A stretch of 64,000 nucleotides of DNA. Origin: Zygaena filipendulae (Eukaryota > Arthropoda > Insecta > Lepidoptera > Zygaenidae). A model generated the notes under the pieces. It had not been told where the DNA came from. It ran no database searches and was given only the letters and a program-made list of their open reading frames with translations. How positions within the stretch are numbered: the stretch's first letter is position 1; each line of letters opens with the position of its first letter. The translations under genes were made by a program, and so were the position numbers. This document shows, piece after piece, positions 21,543-32,600 of this stretch. Where the stretch lies: NCBI GenBank assembly GCA_907165275.2, contig OU015677.1:5332001-5396000 (forward strand). The letters are read 5' to 3'.

Positions 21543-21683
21543 CTAGCTGTCCTACGTGGTTTTCACCCGCAGTAAACGTACTACCGTGGCTTCCTTAACA
21601 AGTGAAAGAATTTCCCAAATCGGTTCAGTAGATCCAGAGATTACCCCCTGCAACGTCACAAACTCACAATTATGTAGATAGAC
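21543..21683 (-). mobile_element. Helitron (type D)
   Basis: CTAG end at 21543, GGTTTTCACCCGCAGTAA, ATCGGTTCAGTAGATCCAGA, CAACGTCACAAACTCACA. It lies head to tail with the next copy. Confidence 0.7.
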
Positions 21684-21872
21684 TAAACCGTTCCCTGCGG
21701 TTTCACACGCATTTAATTCGGAGTTCCTGCCTAAAATCCGGAATGAATCCTCCATGTCCTTTTCTGTATCCTTGACAACGTGTACGCGAAATTTCATGAC
21801 CATCGGTTGAGTAGTTGGAGTGTGAAAGTGTAACAGACAAACAAACTCACATTCGCATTTATAATAGTAAAT
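21684..21872 (-). mobile_element. Helitron (type A)
   Basis: CGTTCCCTGCGGTTTCACAC, GTCCTTTTCTGTATCCTTGA, GAAATTTCATGACCATCGGT, ACAAACAAACTCACATTCGC. The CTAG end is lost at the junction with the preceding copy. Confidence 0.75.
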
Positions 21873-21874
21873 TA

Positions 21875-22595
21875 TTATTACAGATAAATAAACAACAAAT
21901 TATTAAATAAAGATAAAAGCAAATTCGAAAATAGTTTGTTCACATAGATTTAACGAAACCAATTTTCAATCCGCACTTTGCGGCGATCGCTGTGGAGTTT
22001 AGGGTTGTCACTACGCGTAATGTTTGTTGTGAACTATAATATTGGGGTAAGGTGTGACGGGTAATTGCGCGATGCCACCTGACCGAGTGAGATAGGCCGC
22101 GGAACACTTAGGGTTGCCTCGGTGGGAAAAGACAAACACTGGCTGACCGAAATCCGGGAATGGATTTTATTATTATTATTGACCGATGTCTAGAAGCGGC
22201 GGAAATATTGAGGCTTCCGCCGCGAGGCCATACAGCTAATATAAATAAAAATAAAACATAGATAACTATCAGCCTATATTATATTCGTCACAACAAAATA
22301 TTAAAATTACAAAATATTGCGCTACCTACTTGCATGTGCGGAATGCAAACGACAAATCTTACCGTACCCAAAGAAGTTTTCCACTGCAATTTATAACGAG
22401 CCAGTATGTAAATAATAATAGTATTTAAACAAAATCCATACACACACGCGAACATAAAACCTCCTTATTTTCTGAAGGCGGTTAAAAAAGCCGGAACGAG
22501 CGACAACCCTGAATTTACAAACCGATTTTACAAACACGAACGGAACGCTTTCAGTGGCTGCGTAATTACAAATCACCGCAAACAAGAATATGAGC
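21875..22595. other. No recognised feature
   Basis: Moderately GC-rich around 21970-22210, then AT-rich. No frame beyond chance length. Confidence 0.4.
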
Positions 22596-22599
22596 AAAA

Positions 22600-22786
22600 T
22601 CCTACTTATATTATAAACGCGAAAGTTTGTAAGAATGTATGGATGGATGGATGGATGTTTGTTACTCTTTCACGCAAAAACTACTGGAAGGATTTAAATG
22701 AAACTTTACAATAATATAGCTTATACATCAGATTAACACAGATTAACTCTGAAATTAACGCGGGTGAAACCGCGAGGCACAACTAG
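22600..22786 (+). mobile_element. Helitron with (ATGG)n
   Basis: A|TCCTACTTATATTATAAACG start, a GGATGGATGGATGG run, and GCGGGTGAAACCGCG before CTAG|T. Related to 58627-58850, where the ATGG run is longer. Confidence 0.85.
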
Positions 22787-22796
22787 TCTATACTAA

Positions 22797-22985
22797 TCCT
22801 TACTAATATTATGAATACGAAAGTGACTTTGTTTGTTACGCTTTCACGACTAAATAGCTCAACCGATCTCCAGGAAATGTTGCATACCTACACGTTGTCA
22901 GGGGTACAGAGAAGGACATAGGCTACTTTTTATCTCGGAATTCCCGCGGGAACTTCGAAATTAACGCGGAAGATACTACAGTAAA
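22797..22985 (+). mobile_element. Helitron (type A), 3' end lost
   Basis: TCCTTACTAATATTATGAAT start, GTTGTCAGGGGTACAGAGAA, GGAATTCCCGCGGGAACTTC. The hairpin is degraded and CTAG is absent. Confidence 0.8.
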
Positions 22986-22989
22986 TTTT

Positions 22990-23056
22990 GCAAACTGCCT
23001 ACACACGCTACCTTTCTTGTGTGTTGTGCTGAAATAAATGTATTTTATTTTTTATC
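22990..23056 (+). mobile_element. LINE 3' end fragment
   Basis: TTCTTGTGTGTTGTGCTGAA then ATAAATGTATTTTATTTT matches the 3' end of the longer copy at 59212-59470 (reverse). Confidence 0.6.
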
Positions 23057-23185
23057 AAGGGTAGGTACAGAAAATATAATACTTTTCTTTTAAATTAATA
23101 TTTGCTTTAATTCACAGCACTTAAAACACTAATTTACAGTACTTTTGTACATCACTTACTGCCAATTATCATCATGAAATCTCAC

Positions 23186-23303
23186 ATACACATTGTCAGA
23201 TCTTACATACACACGACATGGGATACCTACTTTTTATTATCCCGGAACTTCCGCGGGAACTCCGAAATTACTTTTGGTGAACCGTGAAACCGTGGGCTAT
23301 CGA
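23186..23303 (+). mobile_element. Helitron 3' half
   Basis: TATCCCGGAACTTCCGCGGG, GAACTCCGAAATTAC, then a decayed hairpin (GTGAACCGTGAAACCGTGGG). Confidence 0.55.
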
Positions 23304-23311
23304 ATGTAAAT

Positions 23312-23480
23312 TACTTTGAGCGATGAACACAGGGTTCCACTTTCCGAACTGGGCATGTTCATTAAGTTCTGTTCTTTAATATAATGTAGTATACACCACG
23401 TTCGCTTGGTTTTCACGAAGCTCATAGCTTTGTGTAGGATCAAGTAGGCCTGCATGTGTGTTGTGAAATGGATTGTTATT
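23312..23480 (+). repeat. tRNA-derived SINE (SINE-1), head missing
   Basis: GATGAACACAGGGTTCCACT through CACGTTCGCTTGGTTTTCAC to TGTGTTGTGAAATGGATTG. It matches 42165-42322 and has no tRNA-like part. Confidence 0.75.
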
Positions 23481-23942
23481 ATCACGCAAAACTATTGACT
23501 TTTGATCGGACAATTTTAAGTGACATGATGATTCGTTCCTCAGTTTTCTATGCAGTAACTGTAGATTGCCCACTTAGCTGTAGGGGCATGCGGTAGTGTG
23601 GTAGCGGACTCTAAAACTTTGGACCCTCGTTGAGATCTCCCGCCCCGGGCACACAGGTATTTACATAGGACGGACAAACGGCACCTTTGTTTTGTTTATA
23701 TATAATTTACCTTCATACCCGCCCCCCAGCGGGGCAGACAGAGTTAGCAATCAAAGCGCGCAACGTCATCAACGAAACTTTCGACTGTTTACTTTGAAAT
23801 TATTAAACTCGCGCAACGCATAGAGCAAGCAGTTTGGGTGCTTTTCAGCATCATGCTGGTTTTACCAGGCACGAATCTAAATTAAACGAATTTAAATTCA
23901 CTTTCAATTTTTTTTGTGTTTTTTTATCTTTCTAGTTAAGTA

Positions 23943-24080
23943 GGTACAGGTTGCCTGGAAGAAATTGCTTTTAAGGAATAAGGCCGTTCTTTGTTGTCTG
24001 TATTTCCCACCATGTATTTTTTTTCTTTACATTTATGTTTTGGTAACAATAAAGAATATTTGATTGATTGATTGATTGAA
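23943..24080 (+). mobile_element. CR1-like LINE 3' end with (TTGA)n tail
   Basis: GTTGCCTGGAAGAAATTGCT, AATAAGGCCG, GGTAACAATAAAGAATATTT, then (GATT)n. The same sequence lies in reverse at 51848-51982. This is a widespread lepidopteran LINE 3' UTR type; the CR1 label is from memory. Confidence 0.7.
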
Positions 24081-24182
24081 TCTATGGGAGGGTGGCAGTG
24101 CGTGCATTTGCCCCCCCTGAGGACTAAATTAAGAACTTGAGTCAGACCTTAAAAAATCTCTGAACTTGTAAATTCCAAAAAC

Positions 24183-24464
24183 CACTGTCGCCGAGTGAAT
24201 TTCGCACACAAAACTATACATCACGCACTAAAACATTCATTGACATAAAGAAATGTATGAAACGCTTTATGGTTGTTATTACTTAGTTATTACTTCGTTT
24301 CAAAATTCACAGTTTTGAGAATATTGAGGTAAATATACTTGGGATGGCAGGCGGCAGCAAAATAAGTTTTGGGCAAGTTAGAGCATTTGCTCTAACTTCC
24401 TTTGCAACGGAAGCGCGCGCCTACGCCTACATGTCCTCTCTAGTTAATTTATTTGCACTGTGAT
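24183..24464 (+). repeat. Dispersed repeat R1, copy 1
   Basis: It shares with 54436-54713, in order: GTCGCCGAGTGA.TTTCGC, CACAAAACTAT, ATATACTTGGGA, the perfect hairpin GTTAGAGCATTTGCTCTAAC and TGTCCTCTCTAGTTAATTTA. The end after TTTGC(A/T)CTGTG is sharp. No coding capacity; class unknown. Confidence 0.75.
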
Positions 24465-24842
24465 CCCAACCCTTAGTTATGTGGAGGATGGGATGAGCAT
24501 TGAGGCGAGAGACTGGACGCGACACGATAAACCGTGTGTCGTGCGCTTTATCCATGTGACGCTCGCCTTATTCGCTGTCACAGACGTCAAGATCGGTGAC
24601 ACTACGAGCGGTTAAAATATCATCGAGTCAAGAAGAAACCGTTGCAACGACCTCGCGTCCGCACCTAACGTGTACCATACGTGTCGCTTATTACTCTTAT
24701 AATTATTCTTCATTATACTTATTATACAGTCCACTACACAGTTTATTCATTTTCTTAGGCGTTAGGATCCTGCGCATCCTTAGTTGAGGACTAACGCCAC
24801 CAACAGAGACAGCCTCTCACATACACAATCACATCATGATAA

Positions 24843-25437
24843 CGACGCTTATCTCAAGGGGCGAGCAGAGATAATGCATTTTGTATTAACGCGTACCTCT
24901 CAGTTATTAATCAGCTGTACATTTTTAGGCAATCACTATCAAAACATAAAAAGGTGTTATGCGCAGCAAATTACAGAGAACTCTTGTGTAAGCGTGTTTT
25001 TAGGATCCCACTGCCAAACAATAACACCGCTTTTGCTAAACGTTTCAATCCTTTTTCCTCGACCTACATTTACAACCAGGTAATAAAAAACTGTAATATT
25101 CAGGAATGCACGGTGAGGGAAGCTAAAACAACTATCCGGCGATGGCTAATGTCTTTATCATATGATGACACTGAGAAGTTATTAGGTGCTCAGGCTTGAC
25201 TTTGTTGTTCGTTTGTAAGTGCTTATGACTAATGCATATGTGTGTGTGTACTTTTTGTCATATTAATATTTCAATACATATCTATTTAGGTTATCTATTC
25301 ATAGTTGATTTATCCATAACTGTAAGTCGTAAAGACGGATCCCCAGATTCAGGCTTGACCTATTGCGGGATCCATAATTCACTCGATGTAAAGAAAACTT
25401 ATGGTTAATAAATTTATTCATATTCATATTCATATTA
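24843..25437 (+). pseudogene. LINE relic: C-terminal ORF end plus 3' UTR with (TTCATA)n tail
   Basis: A frame open from 24843 to 25199 encodes about 118 residues. It reads ...LSVINQLYIFRQSL..., then NYRELLCKRVFRIPLP and ends ...MSLSYDDTEKLLGAQA. Its style is that of the region after the RT domain in insect LINEs, though no catalytic motif remains. About 190 bp of non-coding sequence follow, then TTAATAAATTTATTCATATT and two more TTCATA units. That simple-repeat end strongly suggests a 5'-truncated retroposon. The exact 5' limit and clade are not settled. Confidence 0.5.
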
Positions 25438-25455
25438 ATAGAATTATGTATTGTG

Positions 25456-25763
25456 CAGGCGCGGATCTACGGCGGCCAGTGGGTGCAATTGCCGCCCCTC
25501 TAAAGACCAAAGTAGGTACTAATTTATTTAGAAAAAATCTTAGCAAGCTTGCGTTTTTTCACCAAATGTGGATCGATCATTTACAAAAATTCATTTGGAA
25601 AACTATGAAAATCGAGTAAAATGTATATTACGAGCTCAAGTCAGATACTTCTCAACGTGAGCCCCTAAATTTTACTATTGGACGTCACTTCTGTGACCAC
25701 CTTGTTATAAATTTTGTAGTGCAACCAAAATTGCCCCCCAACCAAATCCTAGATCCGCGCCTG
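25456..25763 (+). mobile_element. hAT-type MITE with 8-bp target duplication
   Basis: 308 bp with ends CAGGCGCGGATCTACGG and CCTAGATCCGCGCCTG. It is flanked by GTATTGTG (25448-25455) and GTGTTGTG (25764-25771), an 8-bp duplication with one change. CAG-initial ends and 8-bp duplications are hallmarks of hAT elements. No transposase. It lies 20 bp after the LINE relic. Confidence 0.85.
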
Positions 25764-25914
25764 GTGTTGTGTACGTAATTATGTAGGTAACTTAAGTATT
25801 ATGAATTTGGAAGCGTGTTATGTAGGAGCCATAGACATAGTTGGAAAGTGGATAAAGCAAGCCCGTGTAACGTGATAAATGCAAACGTGTCGTAAAACAT
25901 AGAGATACATACAA

Positions 25915-26065
25915 GTTGTTCCCTACGGTTCCACAGGCGTTAATTTGGGAGTTCCCGAGAGATTTCCGTGAAATTCTTTCTTAGCCGACGTCTGTTGCTT
26001 ATGAAGTATATACCTGCCAAATTTTAGCGTCATAGGTCAAGTAGTTGTTGAAATTTCGTATCTAT
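25915..26065 (-). mobile_element. Helitron, decayed
   Basis: GTTGTTCCCTACGGTTCCAC, GGGAGTTCCCGAGAG and GTCATAGGTCAAGTAGTTG are recognisable. Ends lost. Confidence 0.5.
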
Positions 26066-26129
26066 TAATGAATAGATTATTAGATCTATTAATCAATGGA
26101 GTCAGTGACCTTTCGGTTTTATTAATGCT

Positions 26130-26272
26130 TTAATTTCCGAGTTTCCGCGGGAATTCCGGGATAAAAAATACCCTATGTCCTTCTCTGTACCTCTGACAAC
26201 GTGCATGCATAATTTCATGATGATCAGATGAGCTGTTAAGGCGTGAAAGCGTAACAAACAAACAAACAATCT
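26130..26272 (-). mobile_element. Helitron (type A), 3' end lost
   Basis: GAGTTTCCGCGGGAATTCCG, ACCCTATGTCCTTCTCTGTA, GACAACGTGCATGCATAATT, GGCGTGAAAGCGTAACAAAC. Confidence 0.75.
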
Positions 26273-26706
26273 TGTTTAGTTACTTAGTTAGGCTAGTTAG
26301 CACTTATTGCTGGGTACGGCTCATTGTTCTCACATAATTAACTGCAAGTTGAGTTACCACTAAATTATAGATATACCTATATTATTTTAACTTTAAACTG
26401 ACAGTTTGTTGCGCAGCTTCTTCTCTTCAGCCATGGCACTAGGAAGCTGAGAAGGGTGGATATTTTAAGGGTGCTGTCATAACAAATGTAATTATATTGA
26501 CGTCAAAAAGAGCCACATTATGGGCCAAAGAATAAAGGATTTTACTTTGACTTTGTTTTGACGATGATACTGGCCGTAAGAAAAGTTTCGTCGTGAAAAA
26601 AAAAATAGTTTGCATATCCCGTGAACTACCGGCCAGTAGTGGTATCATTATTTTTCGACACGTGTCCGCCATTACTACAGTTTGACTTTTTTGTCGGGTC
26701 GTTCGG

Positions 26707-26930
26707 CCCACACAGAAAATAAATAACTAGAGAGGACATAATTGTAGACGGGCGGGCGCGCCACGGTTGTAAAGTAAGAGCAAATTTTCTAACTTTCGGA
26801 AAACTTCTTTTGTTAGCATTCCAAGTATATTTTCCACAATATTACCAAAACTGTGAAAACGCAACCGAATAATGTGTTATAGGTACATTTCGTTACTTTA
26901 AAGTTTAATGAATGTTTTTGTGAGTGGTCA
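26707..26930 (-). repeat. Dispersed repeat R1, copy 3
   Basis: Read on the minus strand: AACATTCATTAAA, CAGTTTTGGTAATATTGTGG, AAATATACTTGGAATG, AATTTGCTCTTAC, TATGTCCTCTCTAGTTATTT, ending in CTGTG. It is more diverged than the other two copies, and its hairpin is disrupted. Confidence 0.65.
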
Positions 26931-26999
26931 TTGATTAAAAAAAAGTTTACGTTCTACCTAGATTCACGGTACCATACAAAATGTCCTTGTCCTTTTTTC

Positions 27000-27870
27000 T
27001 TGATGGAATAAGCAAAATTCGTCCGTATGCATACGACATAACGACTGATATTTAAATACACCAATATTATTTGTAATAAATTAATCATCATCATAAGTAT
27101 ATTAGGTGCATCTTTGTAATATTTGAATTGTATTAGAAAATTTTATTCCCCGCATATTCCCGATTGCAGATTTATCTGATCCCAAGGCTATGTTCCGTAG
27201 GGCGATCGGTTATGATCGGTTATGTGCGGGAGTTTATACCTACTACTCTTCATTAATGGCTTTTTATAGATAATATTGTGGTTTTTGGACCCATGGTGGT
27301 TGTAACTTTGTGGGAGCATACCGTAGTCCAAGCGAATAGTTTAGTAACTATGTTCTTATATGATATAAGCACATAGCTCCACTTGTATGAATAATATTTA
27401 TAATACTGAGCCCATCAAAGTAGGGTTAGCAATTATTTAGTAAAATGTTCATTTATGTTATATACAACATTGTTAACCTGTCTGTGGTCCTATTGATAAT
27501 AAATTTAAAAAAAAAATCATGTAGTACGGAAACCTTTGCATCTCTTTGTATCTAGGTATTTAGTATACCAATATGCGTCGTGTACTACAGTCACCCGGCG
27601 ACACGTGTTTTTCATTTGTTTCCATCCATACCGAACTGAGTGGGTATCGCTTCTATCTGTTCTGTGGCTCTGTGGCTCGGTCGGCCGCGACCTCTAGCGC
27701 TAGGGGTGCGGTTCGAGCGACGAATTTCAGAGACAGATATAGTGTATGTACTATGTATTACAACAAGTACCTATTGTACACTGGAAGCGTTATGTATATT
27801 TTGAAGTCCTCACAGGAGGCTTTAAAAATATCGTATCTTCGTCATTTAAAAAGAAATCGATGGGAGAATA
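27000..27870. other. No recognised feature
   Basis: AT-rich. A 101-codon frame at 27573-27878 runs into the next Helitron and has no recognisable domain. Confidence 0.4.
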
Positions 27871-27880
27871 TGAAATAGAA

Positions 27881-28045
27881 CTAGTTTCACCCGCGGTAAT
27901 TTTGGAGTTCCCGCGGGAATTCCAGGATAAACTACACGTATAAACCTTCCTCTTTAATTCTATAATATCCTATATCCTATAACTATTAAAAAAACCGCAT
28001 CAAAATCCGTTGAGTGGTTTTAAAGATCTAAGCATATAGTTAGTT
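27881..28045 (-). mobile_element. Helitron (type B)
   Basis: CTAG end at 27881, TTTCACCCGCGGTAATTTTG, GGAATTCCAGGATAAACTAC, ACCGCATCAAAATCCGTTGA. The 5' end is lost. Confidence 0.8.
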
Positions 28046-28099
28046 CTTAGTTTTCTATGGCGATAACTTGGAAAAGGGGGCTAGTACTAGATGATGATT

Positions 28100-28365
28100 C
28101 TTATCTAAATTAATGGGTAGGCAGATGAAGCCTTGGCACTTCGACCCTTGGGATCTTTTGTACCATCCCCATCCTATGATCCTCCCTCTACCCCCTGAAA
28201 ACCTTTGAGGCCAGGACTGGTGTGCAGTGTAGGGGTACGGACCTGAAGTCCTCTGACTGTGGGTAAGCCGGCCTAGACGTGTACGAGCTAGGACGTCGCA
28301 CTAGCACAGAAGATATGCCATTGTTTCCACCTCTACACTGCACTTCCTGCAGGATGGACTTCCTA
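28100..28365. other. Unidentified GC-rich segment beside a SINE
   Basis: Sequence such as ATCCTCCCTCTACCCCCTGA and GAGGCCAGGACTGGTGTGCA differs in composition from its surroundings and stops at the AAT tail of the SINE. It may be a retroelement UTR, but I cannot place it. Confidence 0.3.
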
Positions 28366-28371
28366 GATAAT

Positions 28372-28648
28372 AATAATAATAATAATAATCCACTTCACAA
28401 CACACAGATCTACTTGAACCCACAGTAAGCTATTATTAGCTTGTGTCGCGATAACCAAGCAAACGTGGTATATACTACATAGAATTACAAATATATATTA
28501 TACTTTATATATATAAACACACCCGGGGCACCCGGACTGGAAAATGGAACCCTGTGTTCATCACACAAAGTCTACCCCCACCGGGAATCGAACCCGGAAC
28601 CTCTTGATTAGCGGGCAGGCATGGTGACCTATTACGCCAATCGGGTTA
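28372..28648 (-). repeat. tRNA-derived SINE (SINE-1), complete
   Basis: The head is at the right: GGAATCGAACC (reverse B box) at 28585-28595 and CGCCAAT (reverse A-box region) near 28635. The body and (AAT)n tail are at the left. It matches 42081-42322 over its whole length. Confidence 0.85.
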
Positions 28649-29051
28649 TCGAGAGATGATTACGTTTTAGTATATACTTTGGTTTTAAAGCGTTTTGAAA
28701 CTAGGTATTTAATTAATATCTGTAAATGTCTTGTCAATTCCAGCAACTCTATGCGAATGTAGCTTATCAAAATAAAATGAAACAGGGCGCGGTGCGTCGC
28801 GCCAGTTGGCCTCAGTGAGGGTGCGTACTGCGTTCGCACAGAACGTATGAAGACAGCAGGAAATGTGTGTTTTGCCAACCCATTCCTAACCTATATCGTT
28901 CACAGACACAACCTCCAGATAGGAGAGTGGACCACGATAGGACAACGAAAGTTTGTGCGTTCATGTATTGTATGTATCTACGTAGTACGCGCGCGCCCAT
29001 ACACTCGTGAATATAATTTCGTTTATTTTTTTCTCATTTCAATTACTGAAC

Positions 29052-29266
29052 CAGTTTCATCTAATACATATAAAATGCTTTGTCCTGAATAGCCTAAACC
29101 GCTGATCGTAGAGACCTGAAACTTGGAGGGTGTGTTCTTACAAAGGCAGCCGATAAGAGAGGATTTTTGAAAATTCAACCCCTAAGGGGGTGAAAAGGGG
29201 TTGCAAACGGAACAATTCCGTGGGAACTCCGAAATTATCGCGGGTGAAACCGCGCGGGACAGCTAG
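29052..29266 (+). mobile_element. Helitron (type F)
   Basis: Body with GAGACCTGAAACTTGGAGGG, AATTCAACCCCTAAGGGGGT, GGGAACTCCGAAATTATCGC, hairpin GCGGGTGAAACCGC, and CTAG|T at 29263-29266. Its relative lies in reverse at 36204-36375. Confidence 0.8.
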
Positions 29267-29445
29267 TAATGTATAATGTTGGTATCTCCATTAATTGATT
29301 TTAATAATTTTCTATTATAGCATCATTGCTTGAAATTGGAATTCATGATACTTATAAATTGCAAAATCTTTCTTGGAGCTCTCGGCGGATAGTAAGGAAT
29401 CAGCTCGAATCGTCATATTGTTATTTTTATATATACATACTACCC

Positions 29446-29582
29446 GCGGTTTTACCCGCGTTAATTTCGGAGTTCCCGCGGAAATTCCGGGATAAAAGCA
29501 CCCATGTCCTTTTCCCTACGTTTATATGCAAAATTTAAGATGGTCGGTTTAAATTTAAATTATGGCATAAAAGAGTAACAAA
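29446..29582 (-). mobile_element. Helitron (type A)
   Basis: CCCGCGGTTTTACCCGCG, GAGTTCCCGCGGAAATTCCG, ATGTCCTTTTCCCTACG. CTAG is lost at the left and the 5' end is decayed. Confidence 0.7.
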
Positions 29583-29599
29583 CCGGGCCGGGGCCCAGC

Positions 29600-32500
29600 T
29601 GTACAAATGTTAAAAAGGTCGACTATGATATCGACAAATATGAGAATTCCCTAGAGACGAACGCGTGTTAAACGGCCCAATAAAATTACTATGACGTGCA
29701 AATAAGTACATACAATAAAACTCACCGATGACCTAATTCGTAGTTATCAGCTGTAAAGTTCGCATTACGTACACAACATGTCCGATTCAATTTTGAAGCA
29801 TAGATAAAAGTAAAACAAAACCCAATAATAACCAAAAACGACTCACCGATTACTTCAGTAATAATGATAAAAAAAAGTCACAAACATCGAATGACACTAT
29901 TTACGAATTTGGAATGCGTCAATGAGAACAAACAACTGACAAAGTTCGCGCCGCAACTGTTGCAACTCGAATGCGAATTCGCAGAATCTATATCGATCGA
30001 TCGATCGAACGGAGCTCGAAGTCGACTCGCAAGTCGCAACCGCCCGCTGGCGCTCGGACCCGAAGCGCACGTGTGTGCAGCCAGTGTGCAGGCATCTGCG
30101 GGCAAACAAAAGAAATGCGTTACTTAGCTTCATTGTTGAAGTAAACCATTCTATTTTTGAGAAACATCTTTAGGGGCGCGCACATGGTATTTGTTTTTTT
30201 TTTTTGACTACATCCCGTGGACCAATCGTCTTGTCGTTATTATTAAAGCGAACGATCGGATATCTTAGCAAATATTGGTGAAAAAATATTTTAACTCATA
30301 AAATACACTGGTGCTTTTTAAACTAATTACGCAAATAGAATTCATATTTATAGAGCTCCGACAAAAATATTCCTATTCTAAATTTATAATTAACAAAAGC
30401 CACTTTGGAGACCATTAAAAAAAAAACAAATAGGCACAGATCTCAGACCTTTGTCCGGAGTGGGGGCGAAAAAGAGAATAAAGGTAAACAGCAGTTCGCG
30501 GAGCGTCGACAAAGCATCGCGATGATATCGCGGAAAACGCTCGCCCTTTAATTAAAAACTCTAATTTCAGAAAAGCTGGTCAAGTACGAAGCATCTTTTG
30601 GCTGGGTGGTCCTGTATACAGCTACATGAGAAATGCACCCTAGTCCCTAGACACCGTTCGCGATCATACATTCACTTTCGTTCGTTTATGAAACGTAGGA
30701 CCTAAAGCCATAGACAAATTTCCAATCAAAACTATGACGTTATTTTAAACTTTTTATTGGTAATATCGCGTCTCTATCGTACTACAGGTCAGTAATTTCG
30801 CCAAAACTCGCCAGTTTATGGTTTTGTATTACTGAAATACCTAAACGGTAAGGATTGCTCTCAAAGCCAAAACATGCTTGCGTGCTTATTGTACCTAATA
30901 TTTTTCGTTGTAGTATTGTTTTGGTAATATCGTATCGAAATAGCTTGGACAGAATTCAGATACCAGTGCAAAATACCAAAAGCAAGGAACCCTAATATCT
31001 GAGGCGAAATTCAAAATGTGAAGCAGACAGCACAGCAAAAATATTTCGCGAGTCCCAACTCCCAACCTCGCAACATAAAAACGTTTACACTGCGGTTCAG
31101 GATGGTTCGTTGGAGTACACGCGACAGAGATTTAAATAAAGAACAGTGAATTCGTGAACAACCTCTGAAACAGAGACGTCACACACAGAATCTTGGTACT
31201 TGGTATCATTCAAAATACCGTTCGAAATTGAAACACAAAACCAATCGAAGTGTGCATGAGCAGCGCGTAACTACGTGCGCGCAGAGACGTGGTAAGCTAT
31301 TTCCACTACATATTTTGTAATTCAATCACTCCGCGTGTGGTTTATTTTATGGTTTAAACACGTGTCTTTCTTTCGGGGTGGCTTAGGTAAGGAGAACTGA
31401 ACAATAACTTATTTTAATTTCGAGCAAACATAAATTTCTTAATTTGATAATTTGCACAAGTTTGCACTTCTTCCGCTGCACTCGTTTAGATTACAACTTA
31501 CATAAACAAGATTTTTGAACGAATAAACGAATATTTACACATTTTTATCAATTTCAAAAAGAAGACACATACCTAATTTAAATTTAACACGATCACTGCA
31601 TCAGATAAATCACATAAAAATAATTATTCATTTATTCTGTTCTATTAAAAGTCACTATCTTCTCGATTTAAGCGAAACAAAAGTAATTCAAACATTCTAA
31701 TAAACGTCTTTTTTTTAAACAATGATATTTATTAAATTTAAACTGTATATTATGGCCAGTGTTGGCAGAGCACTATGAACCTATGGAGTATTGTGTGACG
31801 GACGTCCGCGGAGTTTCAATTTGCTGCTGAAGTAGCAGGATGCAACCAATCATGACGCTTCCCGCCGCGTGCGAGAGTCACGCGTACGCCGTACGGGATA
31901 CGAATGACTCGGTACTCGGTAGTCGGTGAATAGTATCGATAGCTGCAAGTTGCGGTGAGTGCGCAAGTATCGATAAAAAATTAGATAGAACAAGGCAATT
32001 TGTATTACGGTCTACGGTCTTTCCAGAAATCGGTTTTTATATATTGATAGGTACTGTAAAAACTAAAAATTATATAAATAAATATTTTATTGATAAATAG
32101 GGAGTTCTCTTTTCGAGGATAGCAAAGGAAACTTAGGCCATACAGTCAAGTCTAATGAAGTTTTTAGAAACTATTGTTGGGTGCATTGTTCGATTCCACT
32201 ACGTTTTTGTTACATATTCTAATATTAACCACGAACCGTCATCACTAATTTGCAAAATAAAGAAGCCGTTAAAATTAAATAATTAGTTTGTGTTGAAATT
32301 CCCACCAAAAGTTTTTATACTTCTTTTCTCTAGCTGTGTCATCTAGTTTCGAGTGCATCAGAATCAATTTGCTTTGAGTGAAATATTCTTTCTAACGATC
32401 GATCGATATTTATCGACGTTTCACATCTCACACACTCTCCAGGGGGAGCCCCGGGGCGGCCATGTTTGCCGTTAATGAATACGGCGGGGGCCCGAAGTGG

Positions 32501-32600
32501 CGAATGAGTGATGGAACGGGGGAGATGCGGGCTAAAAGGTAAATTAAAAAGAACGCTATAGGGTGAAATGTTCAAGAGTCGCATTCTTTGTCTATGAATT
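29600..32600. other. Repeat-poor, partly CpG-rich stretch
   Basis: I recognise no mobile element over 3 kb. CpG-rich patches lie at 29945-30110 (TCGATCGATCGATCGAACGG near 29993), 30480-30545, 31255-31290 and 31855-31990. Two patches hold ATCGATAG or ATCGATAA motifs. Overlapping frames at 29864-30133 are on both strands and look like composition effects. It could hold a promoter or first exon, but no start-donor pair convinces me. Confidence 0.3.

Noticed and set aside
22600..22786. CRISPR-like or satellite array from regularly repeated GCGGGTGAAACCGC units
   Set aside because: The units are the 3' hairpins of dispersed Helitrons at irregular distances on both strands, in a eukaryotic genome.
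24440..24443. R1 as a Helitron ending at CTAG|T
   Set aside because: Homology among the three copies continues 18-20 bp past CTAG to a shared CTGTG, so CTAG is not the terminus.
27573..27878. 101-codon frame as a coding exon
   Set aside because: No similarity that I recognise; it ends just before a Helitron boundary and lacks splice context.
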